Shown: piece by piece, positions 1 to 11,075 of the stretch
Layout of the letters: each line of letters begins with the position of its first letter
Numbering within the stretch: position 1 is the first letter of the stretch
DNA from: Tieghemiomyces parasiticus
Taxonomy: Eukaryota; Kickxellomycota; Dimargaritomycetes; Dimargaritales; Dimargaritaceae
NCBI GenBank assembly: GCA_027575765.1
Contig: JANBPT010000519.1
Span: forward strand, 1-32,530
Direction: 5' to 3'
DNA length: 32,530 bases
The notes under the pieces: model-generated
Database searches by the model: none
Seen by the model: the letters and a program-made list of their open reading frames with translations, nothing else
Told to the model about the DNA's origin: nothing
Made by a program: the position numbers and the translations under genes

Positions 1-1326
1 GTTAACCTATCGAACTTTGCGTTACAGATTCGGACAGCCCTGGTCCGACTGTATATTCCCGAATTCTCCACTTTGTCTCGGAGGTTCTTTTGAGCGCGGG
101 ACCGACTTCCAGATATTGGTCCGCTTTACAGTTCAGGAATTACACATATTTATAGTATATTGTGATGTCGACTCTGGTTGTGACACTTAAAGATGTATGG
201 GAGATCTGAACTATTGCCTAAAGAAAAGAATAAGTTGGAAACCTGATTAGGGAGCTCAGAAAACGGTCCTTAATATAGATTTCTTTTGGAGGTGGCGACC
301 CTGAGAATATGCAGATCATATATGCAGGCGGGTTTTACCTCCGGGCCCACGTGCTTAACGCACGGTCCGACGATTGTACCATTCATTTAGCCACGTAATG
401 CAATCTTAACCGTTCATATTGGCTAGTTTACCTTTTTTTTCTCTGTTTGAATACGAGCTTTATTGGTACTATGCCCCATTGAGTGGGGCTTGTAGGCCAA
501 CGACAGTTCCCCGTTTATAGTTGTCGGTCTCTTACACCTTGTTGTAATTACTGTTTCCCAGCCTTGAGTCTACACTCCTAAGGACCCAGCTTTTCTTGTG
601 GGGGGGGATCACGCTTGGTTGTACTTGATACAACAGTAAACTAGACGATTTGTCAATGAAACGCGGTTGCCCTGTACCAAATGACTGTATTCAGCTATTA
701 CATTACCTTGGTACCTACGTAACAGGTAGGATAATTTAACCAAAGTTTGAGAGGTGCCGGCTTCAGGCCCATCACTTGAACAAAATTAGCCGCTTGCTTG
801 ACAATTGAGTATCAATCTTATATAGCCTTAATGCTATACGTACCTGTGCCTCTACTGAGGTCGGTCAGATATGTCTTTATGCTAAAACTGCATTGCCAAT
901 CGTAGAGAAGCAACGCATCAGCCTGGCACTTTGCTGCTTTGACGCAGCTGGACGACAGCACGAGTCCACAGCCTATGTCTTGAATGATGGAAGGGCTGTT
1001 ACAAGGACTAGCTGCGGCCAACCTCAACAGTATATACCACCTTTCTGCTGACTTGCTATGACCACTTAGGGACGACAGTTTCTTAGACAGGCTGGGTAAG
1101 GTTGTTGAGGAGCAAAAGACCGCTCCTTCTGCCCAACCGTTTGGCCCGCACACCGACCTGAGCCACCTTAGCTATCTTTTAGATTTGCTCTAACTTCAAT
1201 ACTTACTATTGTTCAATCTGACTCCAATAGCATCAGCCACTTCCCTGTGTACACCATTTCTAACCCTCCCACATCTATTCCCATCTGCTTTTCTAGCTCA
1301 CACCTCTACCACGGCGCATTGTCGAC
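1..1326. other. Intergenic, no gene seen
   Basis: No open frame here resembles a protein I recognise, and the short frames look like chance. The last ~130 bases before 1327 are pyrimidine-rich, as expected for the leader of the downstream thioredoxin gene. I see no tRNA, repeat array or transposon. Confidence 0.5.
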
Positions 1327-2673
1327 ATGCAGGATCTTACCACAGTGCAACAGTTCGACACGGCGGTCGCCGACTCCGCCAATAAGCTGGTGAGTAAAAA
1401 AGTGATGGCGACAACAGGGCATTGGTCCTACCGTAGGCGACTGGCCGGCGAAACTCCGGGCCCATATACCCTACCAGCCCATCCTTCATCAATGTACCAA
1501 ATACCCACTATAACTACATCCGCCCATAACTCCATGTCTCATCGTATCCTCCCAGGTCGTGTTCTACTTCACCTCTGCCAGTAAGTATCAGTACTGGATC
1601 CATCGTACCGGACCTGAGGCCCCCGGCTCCAGTTTTTTTCAAGGTCTAGTCTAGCCCAACACTAACCTGGAACGCCCACACGGACCCTATCAACTCAAAT
1701 TCACAGCCTGCCCGCCCTGCCGCGTGCTGAGCCCGCTGCTGGAGCGCATCAGCCAGGCCTATGCTCAAGTGGATTTTTATAAGGTCCAGCTCGAGAAGGC
1801 CCCAGCGGTAGCCAGCGCACAGCAAGTATCGGCCGTACCCAATCTCAAATTCTATAAGGGCGGCGAGCTGGTGGGAAACGTGGTGGGGGCTAATCTAGAA
1901 GGTATCCAGGACAATTTGCAGCGCCATGCTGGGATGCCCAGCAACCTTGAGGCCCTCACCGCCGGCCCGGAAACCGTCGGGTCCAGTACTACCAAACCGA
2001 GCCGCCCGTCGGCCTACGGCATCCCGGGCCATGTAAGTAGCTAACCTTGTAAGGCTTGGTTGGTTCCTTCTTACCCTCCCCTTTGCGAACTACATCCGGC
2101 AGAATTGGCAATAAGAGCCATGTAAGGGACACATTGTCTCACCAAAACCACCCTTCATTAACGACGACACTTCAATGGTCCAACCGTCGCCAGTCTGACC
2201 TGTCCTCTATGGTCATGAGCACCCAGGCGGGAGCACTCAACCAGAACAACGACCAACCTCTGGCCAACCTCTTTACCCCGGGCAATGCCTATTTGGAGAG
2301 CGATGTGGACGAGCAATTGCTCATCTACCTCCCGTTCAACCAGGCGGTCAAATTGCACTCGCTCAAGTTCGAAGGCCCCGTGTCGCACGCGCCCAAGACG
2401 GTCAAGATTTACGCCAATCGGCCCAATATGGGCTTTGACGAGACGGAGAGCGTGCAGCCCACCCAGGTGCTGGAACTCACCGAGGCCGACTACGCGGAGT
2501 TGGCCACCACCAGCCTGCGCTTCGTACGTTTTCAGAACGTGTCAAGTATCACCGTGTTCGTCGAGGACAACTTGGGCGGCGAAGATATCACCCGGGTCCA
2601 GCGGATCATCCCCATCGGTACGCCTATTGACGGTGCTATGGTGTCCAATATCCGTCAGGGCGGGGAGGAGTAA
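1327..2673 (+). CDS. TXNL1: Thioredoxin-like protein with C-terminal PITH domain (TXNL1 type)
   Basis: Four inferred exons: 1327-1389, 1556-1580, 1707-2032 and 2194-2673, giving 297 aa (human TXNL1 is 289). Introns start GTGAGT, GTAAGT and GTAAGT and end in AG; phases are consistent. The ATG at 1327 gives a normal thioredoxin N-terminus. Residues 1-~105 form the thioredoxin fold, with a VVFYFTSAT strand leading into the active site CPPC at residues 31-34 and the cis-proline strand VPNLKFYKGGE. Residues ~139-297 form the PITH domain, with conserved stretches such as LESDVDEQLLIYLPFNQ, VKLHSLKFEGP, LRFVRFQNVSSITVFVEDN and IGTPI. In the family, this protein is a cytosolic and nuclear redox protein that docks on the 26S proteasome lid through the PITH domain. 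The CPPC in place of the usual CGPC is unusual. The second exon is only 25 nt. Confidence 0.93.
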
Positions 2674-3136
2674 CGGGCAGTACGCCAGCTGGGTCTGAGA
2701 GTGACTTAGGATGGAGCGTCGGGGGATTTAGGCTGTCGATGTGATTTTGGGCCAGAACCGCCACGAGACTCGCATGCTACCTCCCTTGTCGCTCTACGGC
2801 TCATCGAGGTGTTCGGTGAAGGGAGTAATAAACACATCCGACAATCTAACCAACCATCAAGAAAACGCCGTGTAACCGCACTGTGTGTAAAATATATATC
2901 TATGGTAAGCTACGGCATGTTCTGACCCACCTCCTACACTATATCACAAACAAGTGGGTTGCAGGATACCCAAGTCCAGCCTGTCGGTAATGGCGGGCCC
3001 ACCAACTCCGTGATTTTGAATGGACACAATTTGTAACCCGTTCTGCCGAGGTGATTGGCATGTCTTTCCTCAATGCCTCATCGCTTACATAACACTCTGC
3101 CATTGTCTTCTAGCCTACTTTCCTACCTTCCCAAAC
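2674..3136. other. Intergenic spacer between TXNL1 and NIP30 genes
   Basis: It holds the 3' untranslated region of the upstream gene, with AATAAA at 2827-2832, and then a pyrimidine-rich leader before the ATG at 3137. I see no further gene. Confidence 0.55.
2827..2832 (+). terminator. Candidate polyadenylation signal AATAAA
   Basis: A perfect AATAAA lies about 155 bases after the TXNL1 stop, on the same strand. Position and motif fit a cleavage and polyadenylation signal, but use is not shown. Confidence 0.5.
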
Positions 3137-4395
3137 ATGGACGGGTACAAATTCACCCGTTCCTTTGTGTCCGAGGCAGAACTGGAAGAGCAGCGTGCCC
3201 AGCGTAGCAAAGCCTGGGAAAAGGCCCATGCGGGTGATGCCGGTAGGTTCCCCTCCGAGCTCTGGATGCCCCAACGCCGGACGGCCTTGCATCTTGCCTC
3301 TGGCGGGGCGATGTGTCGCGTAAAACAGAATATACATAACCTGATTCCGGAGACACACACGGTTAAGCGTATGCGGTTTCCGACATCAAATCAGGCCCAA
3401 GACCTTCTTCTCAGTATCCTTCGCGTCTGTATCGCTTTACGATGTCCCTCCATGAATAGAGCCCCAGCAGGAACAGGTATACGATCCCCGTACGCTGTAC
3501 GAGCGACTTCAGGAGAACAAGCGTTTGAAACAGGAGCAGTACGAAGAGGCTAAACGTCCCAGTAAGTTCCGCTTCCCCCCCCCTCGCGCAGCCTCTACAA
3601 GCGCCTGGTTACCCACTGACCTATCTGTTGCGAGGCGGCGCTAACCCACTCGCTTACTTCTGAAAACCACCCTTTATTCTCGTTCCCAGGTAATTTGATA
3701 CCTAAGCTGAAAGACGATGAGCTGGACTTTCTTAAAAAGCTTGACGAACAGGAGGACACCGAAGAGGGTGAGAAAATGCGTCAGGAACGGGAGGCCCTGG
3801 CCCAGTTTCGTAGGTAAGTTCCTTGGTAATATTGAGTCATTACCATCGCAGTCTAGGCCTCAGACGAGTCCCCCTCCCAGGGAGGGGGTGATGGTGCCGA
3901 ACTAGAGAACGCTTGCCATTGGGGCTGACCGCTCATTACTCCTCATTGTGATTATCATTACGACCCAGAGAGGTCCGCGAAGTCGGTCAAAGTGCTATCG
4001 CTATATCGACGCTCGCCCCAACGGCAGATGATGTACCCAAAAAGTTTGTCGAGACGCCGGTCCTAGCCAATTCCATTACCAAACCGACGGTCAAACGGTC
4101 ACGGCCGATCGACCTGCTCCAAGGTGCCGTGCGGTTGGCCAAAAGGCCGAGTCTCTCCGAACCCGACGCTTCCGTGAGCGCTTCTGCAGCCCCTACCGAG
4201 GTCTCTGCAACAGTTTCTCCCCAGCTAGCGCATGGCTCAGAAGCCAGCACGCCGCTGAAGCCCAGCGTCAACGAGATAGGACCTACGGGGACGTCACCGT
4301 CGATAGCGGCCGACCATGATCTACATGCGCTTCTGGGCGGGTACTGTGATTCCGACTCCGACTCGGACGAAACTGGCTCGAGTGGCTCAGTATAG
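3137..4395 (+). CDS. PSME3IP1: NIP30/FAM192A-domain protein (PSME3IP1 homologue)
   Basis: Four inferred exons: 3137-3242, 3460-3561, 3690-3813 and 3969-4395, giving 252 aa (human ~254). Donors are GTAGGT, GTAAGT and GTAAGT. The N-terminal ~110 residues carry the NIP30 signature: FVSEAELEEQR, then VYDPRTLYERLQENK, then a charged coiled coil with LKDDELDFLKKLDEQE. The middle is Ala/Ser/Pro-rich and disordered, and the tail ends in a DSDSDSDE acidic-serine cluster that fits casein kinase 2. In animals PSME3IP1 (PIP30) is a nuclear partner of the proteasome activator PA28-gamma, and CK2 phosphorylation of an acidic C-terminal motif supports that binding. Whether this organism has PA28-gamma cannot be seen here, so the role is inferred. 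The gene follows TXNL1 head to tail; both have proteasome-linked homologues, possibly by chance. Confidence 0.9.
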
Positions 4396-4411
4396 TATAG
4401 CATTATTGGGT

Positions 4412-4417
4412 AATAAA
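4412..4417 (+). terminator. Candidate polyadenylation signal AATAAA
   Basis: AATAAA lies about 17 bases past the stop of the NIP30 gene on the same strand. This implies a very short 3' untranslated region if it is used. Confidence 0.5.
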
Positions 4418-6995
4418 CCAACCTACAGGCTGGTCCGAAATTGGTCGACAAGGAGCTCGTCGGCGGACTATGAGTAAGGAGGGGGGCGGGATGGTATTGG
4501 TGCGCGACTGTAGTTAACAGTTGGGGCCTAAAAGAAATCCAGGGTCCGACGATCTGCTTTCCCGACTGAATCTGAGCCTGTAGTGGTTACGAAGAGTCCA
4601 TGACCGGTTGCCTGGCCTTTTCCATTGTGGTAAAATGAATTCGCTCGCTCCCATTTTATCCCAATAGTCCCTTTTCACTCAGGCCATGTCAAAGAAGGGG
4701 CATGGTCTTTGTAAACAGTTGGTTTTGAAAAAGCATGTTTCTATGTTCTAAAAAAATAGGTTGAGTGATGGGTTCAATTTCAGACGTTGGTGATGGTAAG
4801 TTCGGTATCTTGAAGCCCGAAACGGAAAAATATGGTACCGGTGAGCGGGTGAGCGCAATTGTCTGGTGTGGTGCATTCGCAATGATAGTCCCAGGATAAC
4901 AATTTCCAGCAGAGGAATTGGGAAGCCAACGCCATAGAATAGTGGGGGACACTATTCCATATGATGCGACCATAGGCGACGAGGCTTAGTGGAGAATAGA
5001 GCTCACCAGGCCATGTTGTGGCCATCATAACCATACCCAACCAGCTCTTGCGTCACCAAGTCGCTACGGACAATCTATAGGGGTTCCCTGGAGAGGCGTC
5101 TTGAGTTGTATCCCGTAGGATGTAACCAAACTTTCCATACCGTTCATACTGTATACCAGCCCCTAACTGACCCACAAACCTCGCCTTTGTAATGCCAAAT
5201 GTATATATGGATAGCCGATGTCTGTAGCAGGGGAGAGAGCGGCATCTGAAGGTAGGGCTTTCAGTTTACACACAGCTGTGACACCGTTTATTCACAGTCC
5301 ACTTATCCTGCCCGTATTACCTCTTGGCATAATCTCGCCATCTCACCCGAGCTCCACGGCTATAGAAGCCCTTGGGAGAATTATATTTTGGGAGACACCC
5401 GGAAATGGGTGGGGAGGCAAGCTCTCCTGATACGTACTTTATCTAATCGCCTATGACTGGTGATCATATCGCACAATACAAGTGAAAAAAATCGGATGGC
5501 CATCAAGGCCACCCTGGTCGCGGTCGGTCCAGTGTCGTCGGGCAATATATCAAACAGCAGAAAGGCCGCTTCCGCCACCATAGGACACGAGACCGTTGTG
5601 AAACGCTAGGGTCGGACGAATGCCTAAGAAAGCCGACGGTTTAAACGCCAAGCCACAGTGAAGGCATCGCTACACACGTTGGGTATGCTGAGCATGCAGT
5701 CGAGGTTTCAGGCGTCAAGCGGAATAACTTTGCTAAAAGCGCCATCTCGTATGTTCTCAGGGTTGTACCGTTACCTAAAAGAAAAGATAGCGCGTGGAAC
5801 TAACGTAGGTCCACAGAGCGCCATGTGCTAGGGAATGCATTACAATTGTACGGACGCCTCATCCTCCTCAAAAAAGGTCGACCAAGATTCCTTGCTATCA
5901 ACTCTGGCCCACTGATAGGTCTGTGAAGACTCGGTTTCCACCTTATTCCGAGCTGTCCGCGTCTGTTATCTGGGACCACCCTGGCCCCGGCAATATCCTA
6001 TGTCCTTATTAAAACCGCAGTTTAATAATAAAGCTTACGTATCCGAATGGAACAGGTTAAATATTTCAACCTAATGTGAGACACCTTAGCAGGCCCCCTC
6101 ACTACCGGGTTCCGACGGAACTGACTCTTAGTTGAGCAAGGGAGCCCCGGTAGGGATCAGTTCACCAAGTACTTCTGCTGACATAACAAACTCTTTTCAA
6201 CCATTGGCAGGTAGCCCTAACTTTCAAGAGAATGGCCTTAGACATGGTTTCAAGGCAAAGTCGTACGATTGGGGCGCGTCCCTGACGTCGCCGTATCGTC
6301 AATCCAAAAGTCAAATGGTGGGTAGAGGGCCGGTTGATAGGTATAGAACGAGGAAAGTGGTGGCTTTACTTCAGTCTCTGTGTCTGTAAACCTTCGGTAG
6401 CTCGGTAATTTAGCCCCTTGCCAACCGCGGTAGGTCACACACGACCAGGGCACTTAGCAGGCACAACCAAACGCCCCCAAGTTGGTAAAGACAGGCCGGT
6501 AGTGAAAAAGCGTTCGAATTGTCCTAACAGCAAAAAGAGAAAAATAGGCATATTTCAATGATGTGGTCCATGACGCCAAGATGGAAGGGCAGGATTATAA
6601 TCTAATTGAAGTGACCTTTGTGCTACCGGTTAGCCGGCAGGGGGGGGGGGTGCTGCTGCAGGTGAAAAGAGGGACCAAGTGGCTGAGCCCTGCCTCTCGC
6701 CACTCGGTGAGCTAGCGTAGTGTGAATGACAGAGACACAGTAGTGCTCTGCTTGTCGGTAGACAGCACCATTCTCACACTACAATCGAATAAATGCAGAC
6801 AGGAGCACACGTTAAACCAATGGCAGGTAGGGGTAACCAAAGGACTTGCAATGTCAGATAGCCGCCAATGTCTCCATGGAAACGTAAATGGGATGGTACA
6901 GAGAGGGAACGAGCAGGGGGGAGTGGTGAAGGCAGCCCAGTCCTTCCAGATTCATCTGCAGCGTTTAGCCCTCAACCAGTGCCAACCGATGACAG

Positions 6996-7002
6996 TATAA
7001 AA
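6996..7002 (+). promoter_or_regulatory. TATA box (TATAAAA)
   Basis: A consensus TATAAAA lies about 140 bases upstream of the ATG at 7140. A C/T-rich leader with CACCATG-like context (CCACCATG) follows. This supports active polymerase II transcription of the small secreted protein gene. Confidence 0.6.
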
Positions 7003-7139
7003 GGTCAGCAATGTGGCCTAATCAAACCAGAAAACCATCATCCACCGGACCATCTCCCAATTGCCACTCAGTCATCTCATCCTTCAGCCCAGCTCTCCAC
7101 TCGCCACCCACTTCTGCCTCCCACACCCACTCATCCACC

Positions 7140-7687
7140 ATGCGTCTCCTCTCCTTCGTCACTGTCACTCTTGTGGCACTGGTTGTTACTGCGCACGCCG
7201 GCTTACCGAATTACAAACCCAAGTCGGAGCTCGAGAAACGAATTGATAGCCTCATAGAAACCATGAAATATAACATTCAGATCGAAGAATATGAGGCAGC
7301 TGAGGTCAATCAACAACATATCTTGCATCTAATCAATGTTAGTGGCCTGTCAAGTAAGTACAATGGTATAGCTCACTGGTTAGCAGTTCGAACTTGATGA
7401 ATTTTCTGATGTATACTGTTTAATATTCGACTTTCGTTGGATACTACCTGCACTCGTTGTTCAGCGCGTCACGCCTGAAATCTAATGCAGCCCCCCCCCG
7501 TAAGCCAATCTAGGCGATTAGACGCATCATTTTAGTATTACGATGAATATCAATTTCAACTGATTTTATACTGCACTAACAGGTACTAACTGTTGCATCA
7601 TATCCCTATCCCCCCTAATTGATCACACCGTGCGACACAGGTGATAAACAGAAAAAACTCATAGATAGGGTCAACAATGCCCTCTAA
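7140..7687 (+). CDS. Small secreted protein, unknown function (86 aa)
   Basis: Two inferred exons: 7140-7353 and 7641-7687. The donor is GTAAGT. The intron holds a perfect TACTAAC branch site at about 7583-7589, and the next AG downstream is the acceptor at 7639-7640. Joining restores frame and adds a short helix ending LIDRVNNAL. Residues 1-20 are a clear signal peptide (basic start, hydrophobic core, AHA before the predicted cleavage). The mature ~66 residues are charged and probably alpha-helical, with no cysteine and one N-glycosylation sequon (NVS). A TATA box and a good start context support expression. I do not recognise the family. Secretion is inferred from the signal peptide; an effector, a cell-wall peptide or a vacuolar protein are all possible. 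Confidence 0.75.
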
Positions 7688-8870
7688 TAGTGACGGTAGT
7701 TTATTCCATCTACCCCGCGGAGCCCAAGTTTAGTTCGTTAAACCAGACATTAAACCAACTTCCTTGGAGTCGAACCGGTAGCTTTCCTTCCGAAATCCTT
7801 CCTTATTTTTATCACGATGTTCTCAAACGATAGTCTATATCCTGGGCTTCTTTATGCTTACTTGATTAGCATTTACCTGGCTATTCTCACCCCTGTGGGG
7901 ACTATACGACCTTGCTTTCTAATATTTTCATCAAATGCGAAGGGGTTTTTTCACCTGTCTTGTACAAGTTTTTCCCCTTTTCCTTGCTGAAAATTCAATT
8001 TTATACCCTATCATGCCCACCTGCCTCAAATTATGGCCATTAAAATAAGAATTTATCCTACCGGAAACTGATCAATAAGGTGCAGATGAATTCACTATAC
8101 CGCCAATTCGGCCCATGGAAATCACTGGTGAGCGGGAACCGGGGTATCGGGTGATGAGAAAATGTGACTCGTTAGCAGGCAGTTGCATCTTCGATGTATT
8201 AGCACTATATACAATGATATGTGCTAAATTACCTCTATATTGAGCCGATTCCATGTGAAAAGGGGCTATTGGGATGGAGGCGCCTTGACGGGCGTCTATT
8301 CTAGTCGGAGACGGTACATGGAATATTTCTATGGCCGTATAACGTATGAAGTAGACTTTGGGCAACATTCCGTCCTTTCGAGGGTAAGAATATAAATTGA
8401 CCGTATTCTCAGGCGTCGCCGTTGGGACAATGCTGAGCGTAAAGGTTATCGGTCAAGTGGAATCAGCGATGTCGTTGATGGCGGGCCGTTCGGCAGCATA
8501 ACCTAAGAGGACGTTTGAGGCAGAAATCATATATCAGTGACCACGAGAGTAAACATACAGGAAATATTAGAGAGGTTGGTTAAGAAATTCGGAGGATCTG
8601 GTTGTAGTAGTCGTTGTATCCGACGATATTTCGCCTGCCACCCGATAGTACGAAGCAGATATAGTGGACGAGAATTCCGTGCTGATCCTGAAAGCTTTCT
8701 GAAGTGATAATGATACGGTGCATCACAGATGCCACAAAATACTGTGAGGATTGTAAGCGGGAGGTCTCAGATGAAACCTAGGAGAGTTAATAATGACAAA
8801 TCAGTTGGCATAAACCACTCCAGGATTGAACCATTTTTGACTTCACAGTTTGACTTTTTAGCCATCCATC
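7688..8870. other. Intergenic, no gene seen
   Basis: AT-rich sequence without a supported coding region. A minus-strand open frame at 8072-8368 has no recognisable motif and I did not accept it. No terminal inverted repeat for the downstream transposase remnant was visible by eye. Confidence 0.45.
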
Positions 8871-9981
8871 ATGTCTACTTTTCAAACCCCTTCTCCCACT
8901 CCACCCAAGTTAACCAGGCGTGATGTGCGGGTCCTCCTTTATAATTACTACCTGGAGGGCCGCAAGGCAGATGATATTTTTAATGTTTTGATTTCCAGGC
9001 TGGGCTCAGCTGCCCCTAGCCACTCTTCAATCTACAGGTGGCTGGCTCGCTTTCGCACAGGCCACTGCTCTTATGAGGCCAGCCCTTGCTCTGGCCGCCC
9101 ATCAGATGACTTTGGTGGATATGATTGGGACGTGATCCTAAGACGGCTGGAGGAAGGTCCACGACTGAATGCTGAGCAGCTGGCCCATGCCTGCCACGCT
9201 TCCCCTAGTACTGTGTGTAAGGTCTTGCACAGAGACTTGGGGTTGCACAGCTATTTCAATTGCTGGGTCTCCCCCACACCCTCACCGACGACCAGCGCCA
9301 CAAGCGGGTACATTTTGCCACTAAGTTCCTGGAGAAATTTGATGGGGCCAGTGACTACCTGCAGGACTCCATTGTCACAGGCAACAAGACTTGGGTGTAT
9401 CTTTATGATTCACCTTCTGGCTGCAATCGCCAGAGGTGGTGCCCTAAAGGTGGCCCTTTCCCAACTGAGACCCGCCAAGGCCATACCACACCCAAGGTGA
9501 TGCTGGCCATTTAATCTCCACCAGGCGTGGCCTATTGCACCTGAGTATTATGCCCCCAGGTGTCAAGGTCTCCGCCAAACTCTACGTAGAGTACGGGCTG
9601 AAGCCCATGGTCCAGGCCTGGGTGGAGGCACGTGGAAGTCTAGACCGTCACCCCCTATGGCTTCACCGTGATAATGCACCACCACATCGCGTTGAGGCTA
9701 CCCAGGCCGACATTTCCACGTCTAAACTCAAACTTCTGCCAGCCCCTTCCCACAGTCCTGCTGATCTAACCCCCTGCGGCTATTGGCTGTTGGGGAATAT
9801 CTAACAGCGACTGAGAGGTAAGAAGGTCACCATGGTGGAGGCGGTTCTGGACGCCTGGCAATTGGAGCTAGCCAGGCACCAGCCAAATGACTCTAAACCT
9901 TTCTATGATAGTTGGATCGACAGAGCTAGCCGAGTGGTACAGAAGGTGGAGATCATATTTAGTAAACACCATTTAGCTTAG
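8871..9981 (+). mobile_element. Degenerate mariner-family transposase (pseudogene)
   Basis: Mariner-type transposase order is visible across three broken frames. First comes an N-terminal helix-turn-helix (RRDVRVLLYNYYLEG, then IYRWLARFRTGHC, then a CSGRPS linker) in the frame from 8871. After a frame change near 9268-9275 come PHTLTDDQRHKRVHF, IVTGNKTW and KVMLAI, ending at TAA 9512-9514. A second frame change near 9540 gives MPPGVKVSAKLYVEYGL, LHRDNAPPH and HSPADLTPCGYW, with an in-frame TAA at 9802-9804. A recognisable C-terminus runs on to TAG at 9979-9981. Of the three catalytic aspartates, the first is Asn (codon 9383-9385), the second remains (9670-9672) and the third is Gly (9778-9780). 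With two frameshifts and internal stops it cannot encode an active enzyme. No inverted repeats or TA duplication were found by eye, so the ends are those of the coding remnant only. Confidence 0.88.
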
Positions 9982-11075
9982 AAATTCGCATAAAATTTAG
10001 TCGCATCTATATGTAATTAGAGAGACGAATCACTGATATCGTTGGCAGGCGCGCCACGCCAACTTTTCCGGCATGTCTTTCCTTCCGATCGAGATAATCA
10101 GGTCCTTGGTAATCAGCACCTCCTGTACGCCAGCCATGCATATGAAGTCGACTGTCCGAACCTGCCTTCGAGCGTTTTGAACTTAGTTATACTGCTCTAC
10201 ACAGTGTGCAATGTAGTCTTAAAGTATTAACTCATAATGACCCAAGTAAGTCTGCACATACTGAACCAGGATGGCTAACGTTGACTCGCAGACGGTTGTA
10301 GTCCTTGTAGTCCATTGTAGCTCTGCATCCATACTTCTCTCGACGATCATGGCGCAATACTTACCAAGCTATTTATCCGCTTAAATAAGTTTTTGAATAA
10401 AATACCATATCATCACTTCCTATACACAGTTCATGTACCCAGCTGAACGCAATCCACCGATTAAGGTGAGTATAAGTAATGGATTGTAGCCAAACTCCGT
10501 TTATTTAGAAAGCAGCGTTTATTTGATCACTCCCTATGTAGGGCTGGTCATTTGGGATATAAGGACCTGTCGATCTATCGGATCATTCAGTAATGTTGTC
10601 ACCGACCACGTACGACAGGGTGGCCCATCCCCCCCCCCACCTAGGGTAGAGGGGGCCCTTTCTCGGCCCAGGGAATTGAGGCTATCCCCACGCACTGATA
10701 CCTCCTTCATTTTGGAAAACACTGCTATCGCCCCATGTATCGTGTCTCCTAACCTGACTGAAGGACACGTCCACGAACACCACTATACCCGCGGTCACCA
10801 GCGTAGAGATCGACTTAGACCTTGTCGCACACGTGTTCGCTACCACGATGAAGCGTGTCGATGGAATTCGCAGAAAACTCTGCACCGACTACATACAATG
10901 AGTCCACAACGATGTAGAAACAGTTGTTTACTAATACACAAAGTCTTTTGTTTTTCCCAAGATACCTGCAATCGCCTGCTAGCCTCTCGTTACAATTTAA
11001 CTTCTCTCGCACCCGTGGTATGTGGCAGATACGCTTTAAGGACTTGGGTGAGGCTTAGTCCACAGTGGCGAGGTA
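9982..11075. other. Intergenic, no supported gene
   Basis: It follows the transposase remnant and lies downstream of the minus-strand 401-aa gene. A plus-strand open frame at 10523-11191 runs antisense into that gene and has no recognisable domain. A C-rich run sits near 10629-10640. Confidence 0.4.

Larger units (their letters stand above)
4396..7139. other. Long AT-richer stretch, no supported gene
   Basis: Only short open frames without recognisable motifs occur on either strand. It begins with the NIP30 polyadenylation signal and ends with the promoter and pyrimidine-rich leader of the small secreted protein gene. A run of eleven G lies at 6640-6650. I found no tRNA, transposon or tandem repeat. 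Confidence 0.45.

Noticed and set aside
6640..6650. Run of eleven G
   Set aside because: A simple homopolymer with no neighbouring G-runs that would make a quadruplex, and no gene nearby.
7365..7400. tRNA-like A-box (TAGCTCACTGGTTAGC) followed by GTTCGAAC
   Set aside because: The D-arm does not pair, the GTTCGA sits directly after it with no anticodon arm between, and no acceptor stem can be drawn. It lies in the intron of the secreted protein gene and looks like chance.
8072..8368. 98-aa minus-strand open frame
   Set aside because: No motif, no promoter or splice signals, and an AT-rich setting unlike the coding regions of this window.
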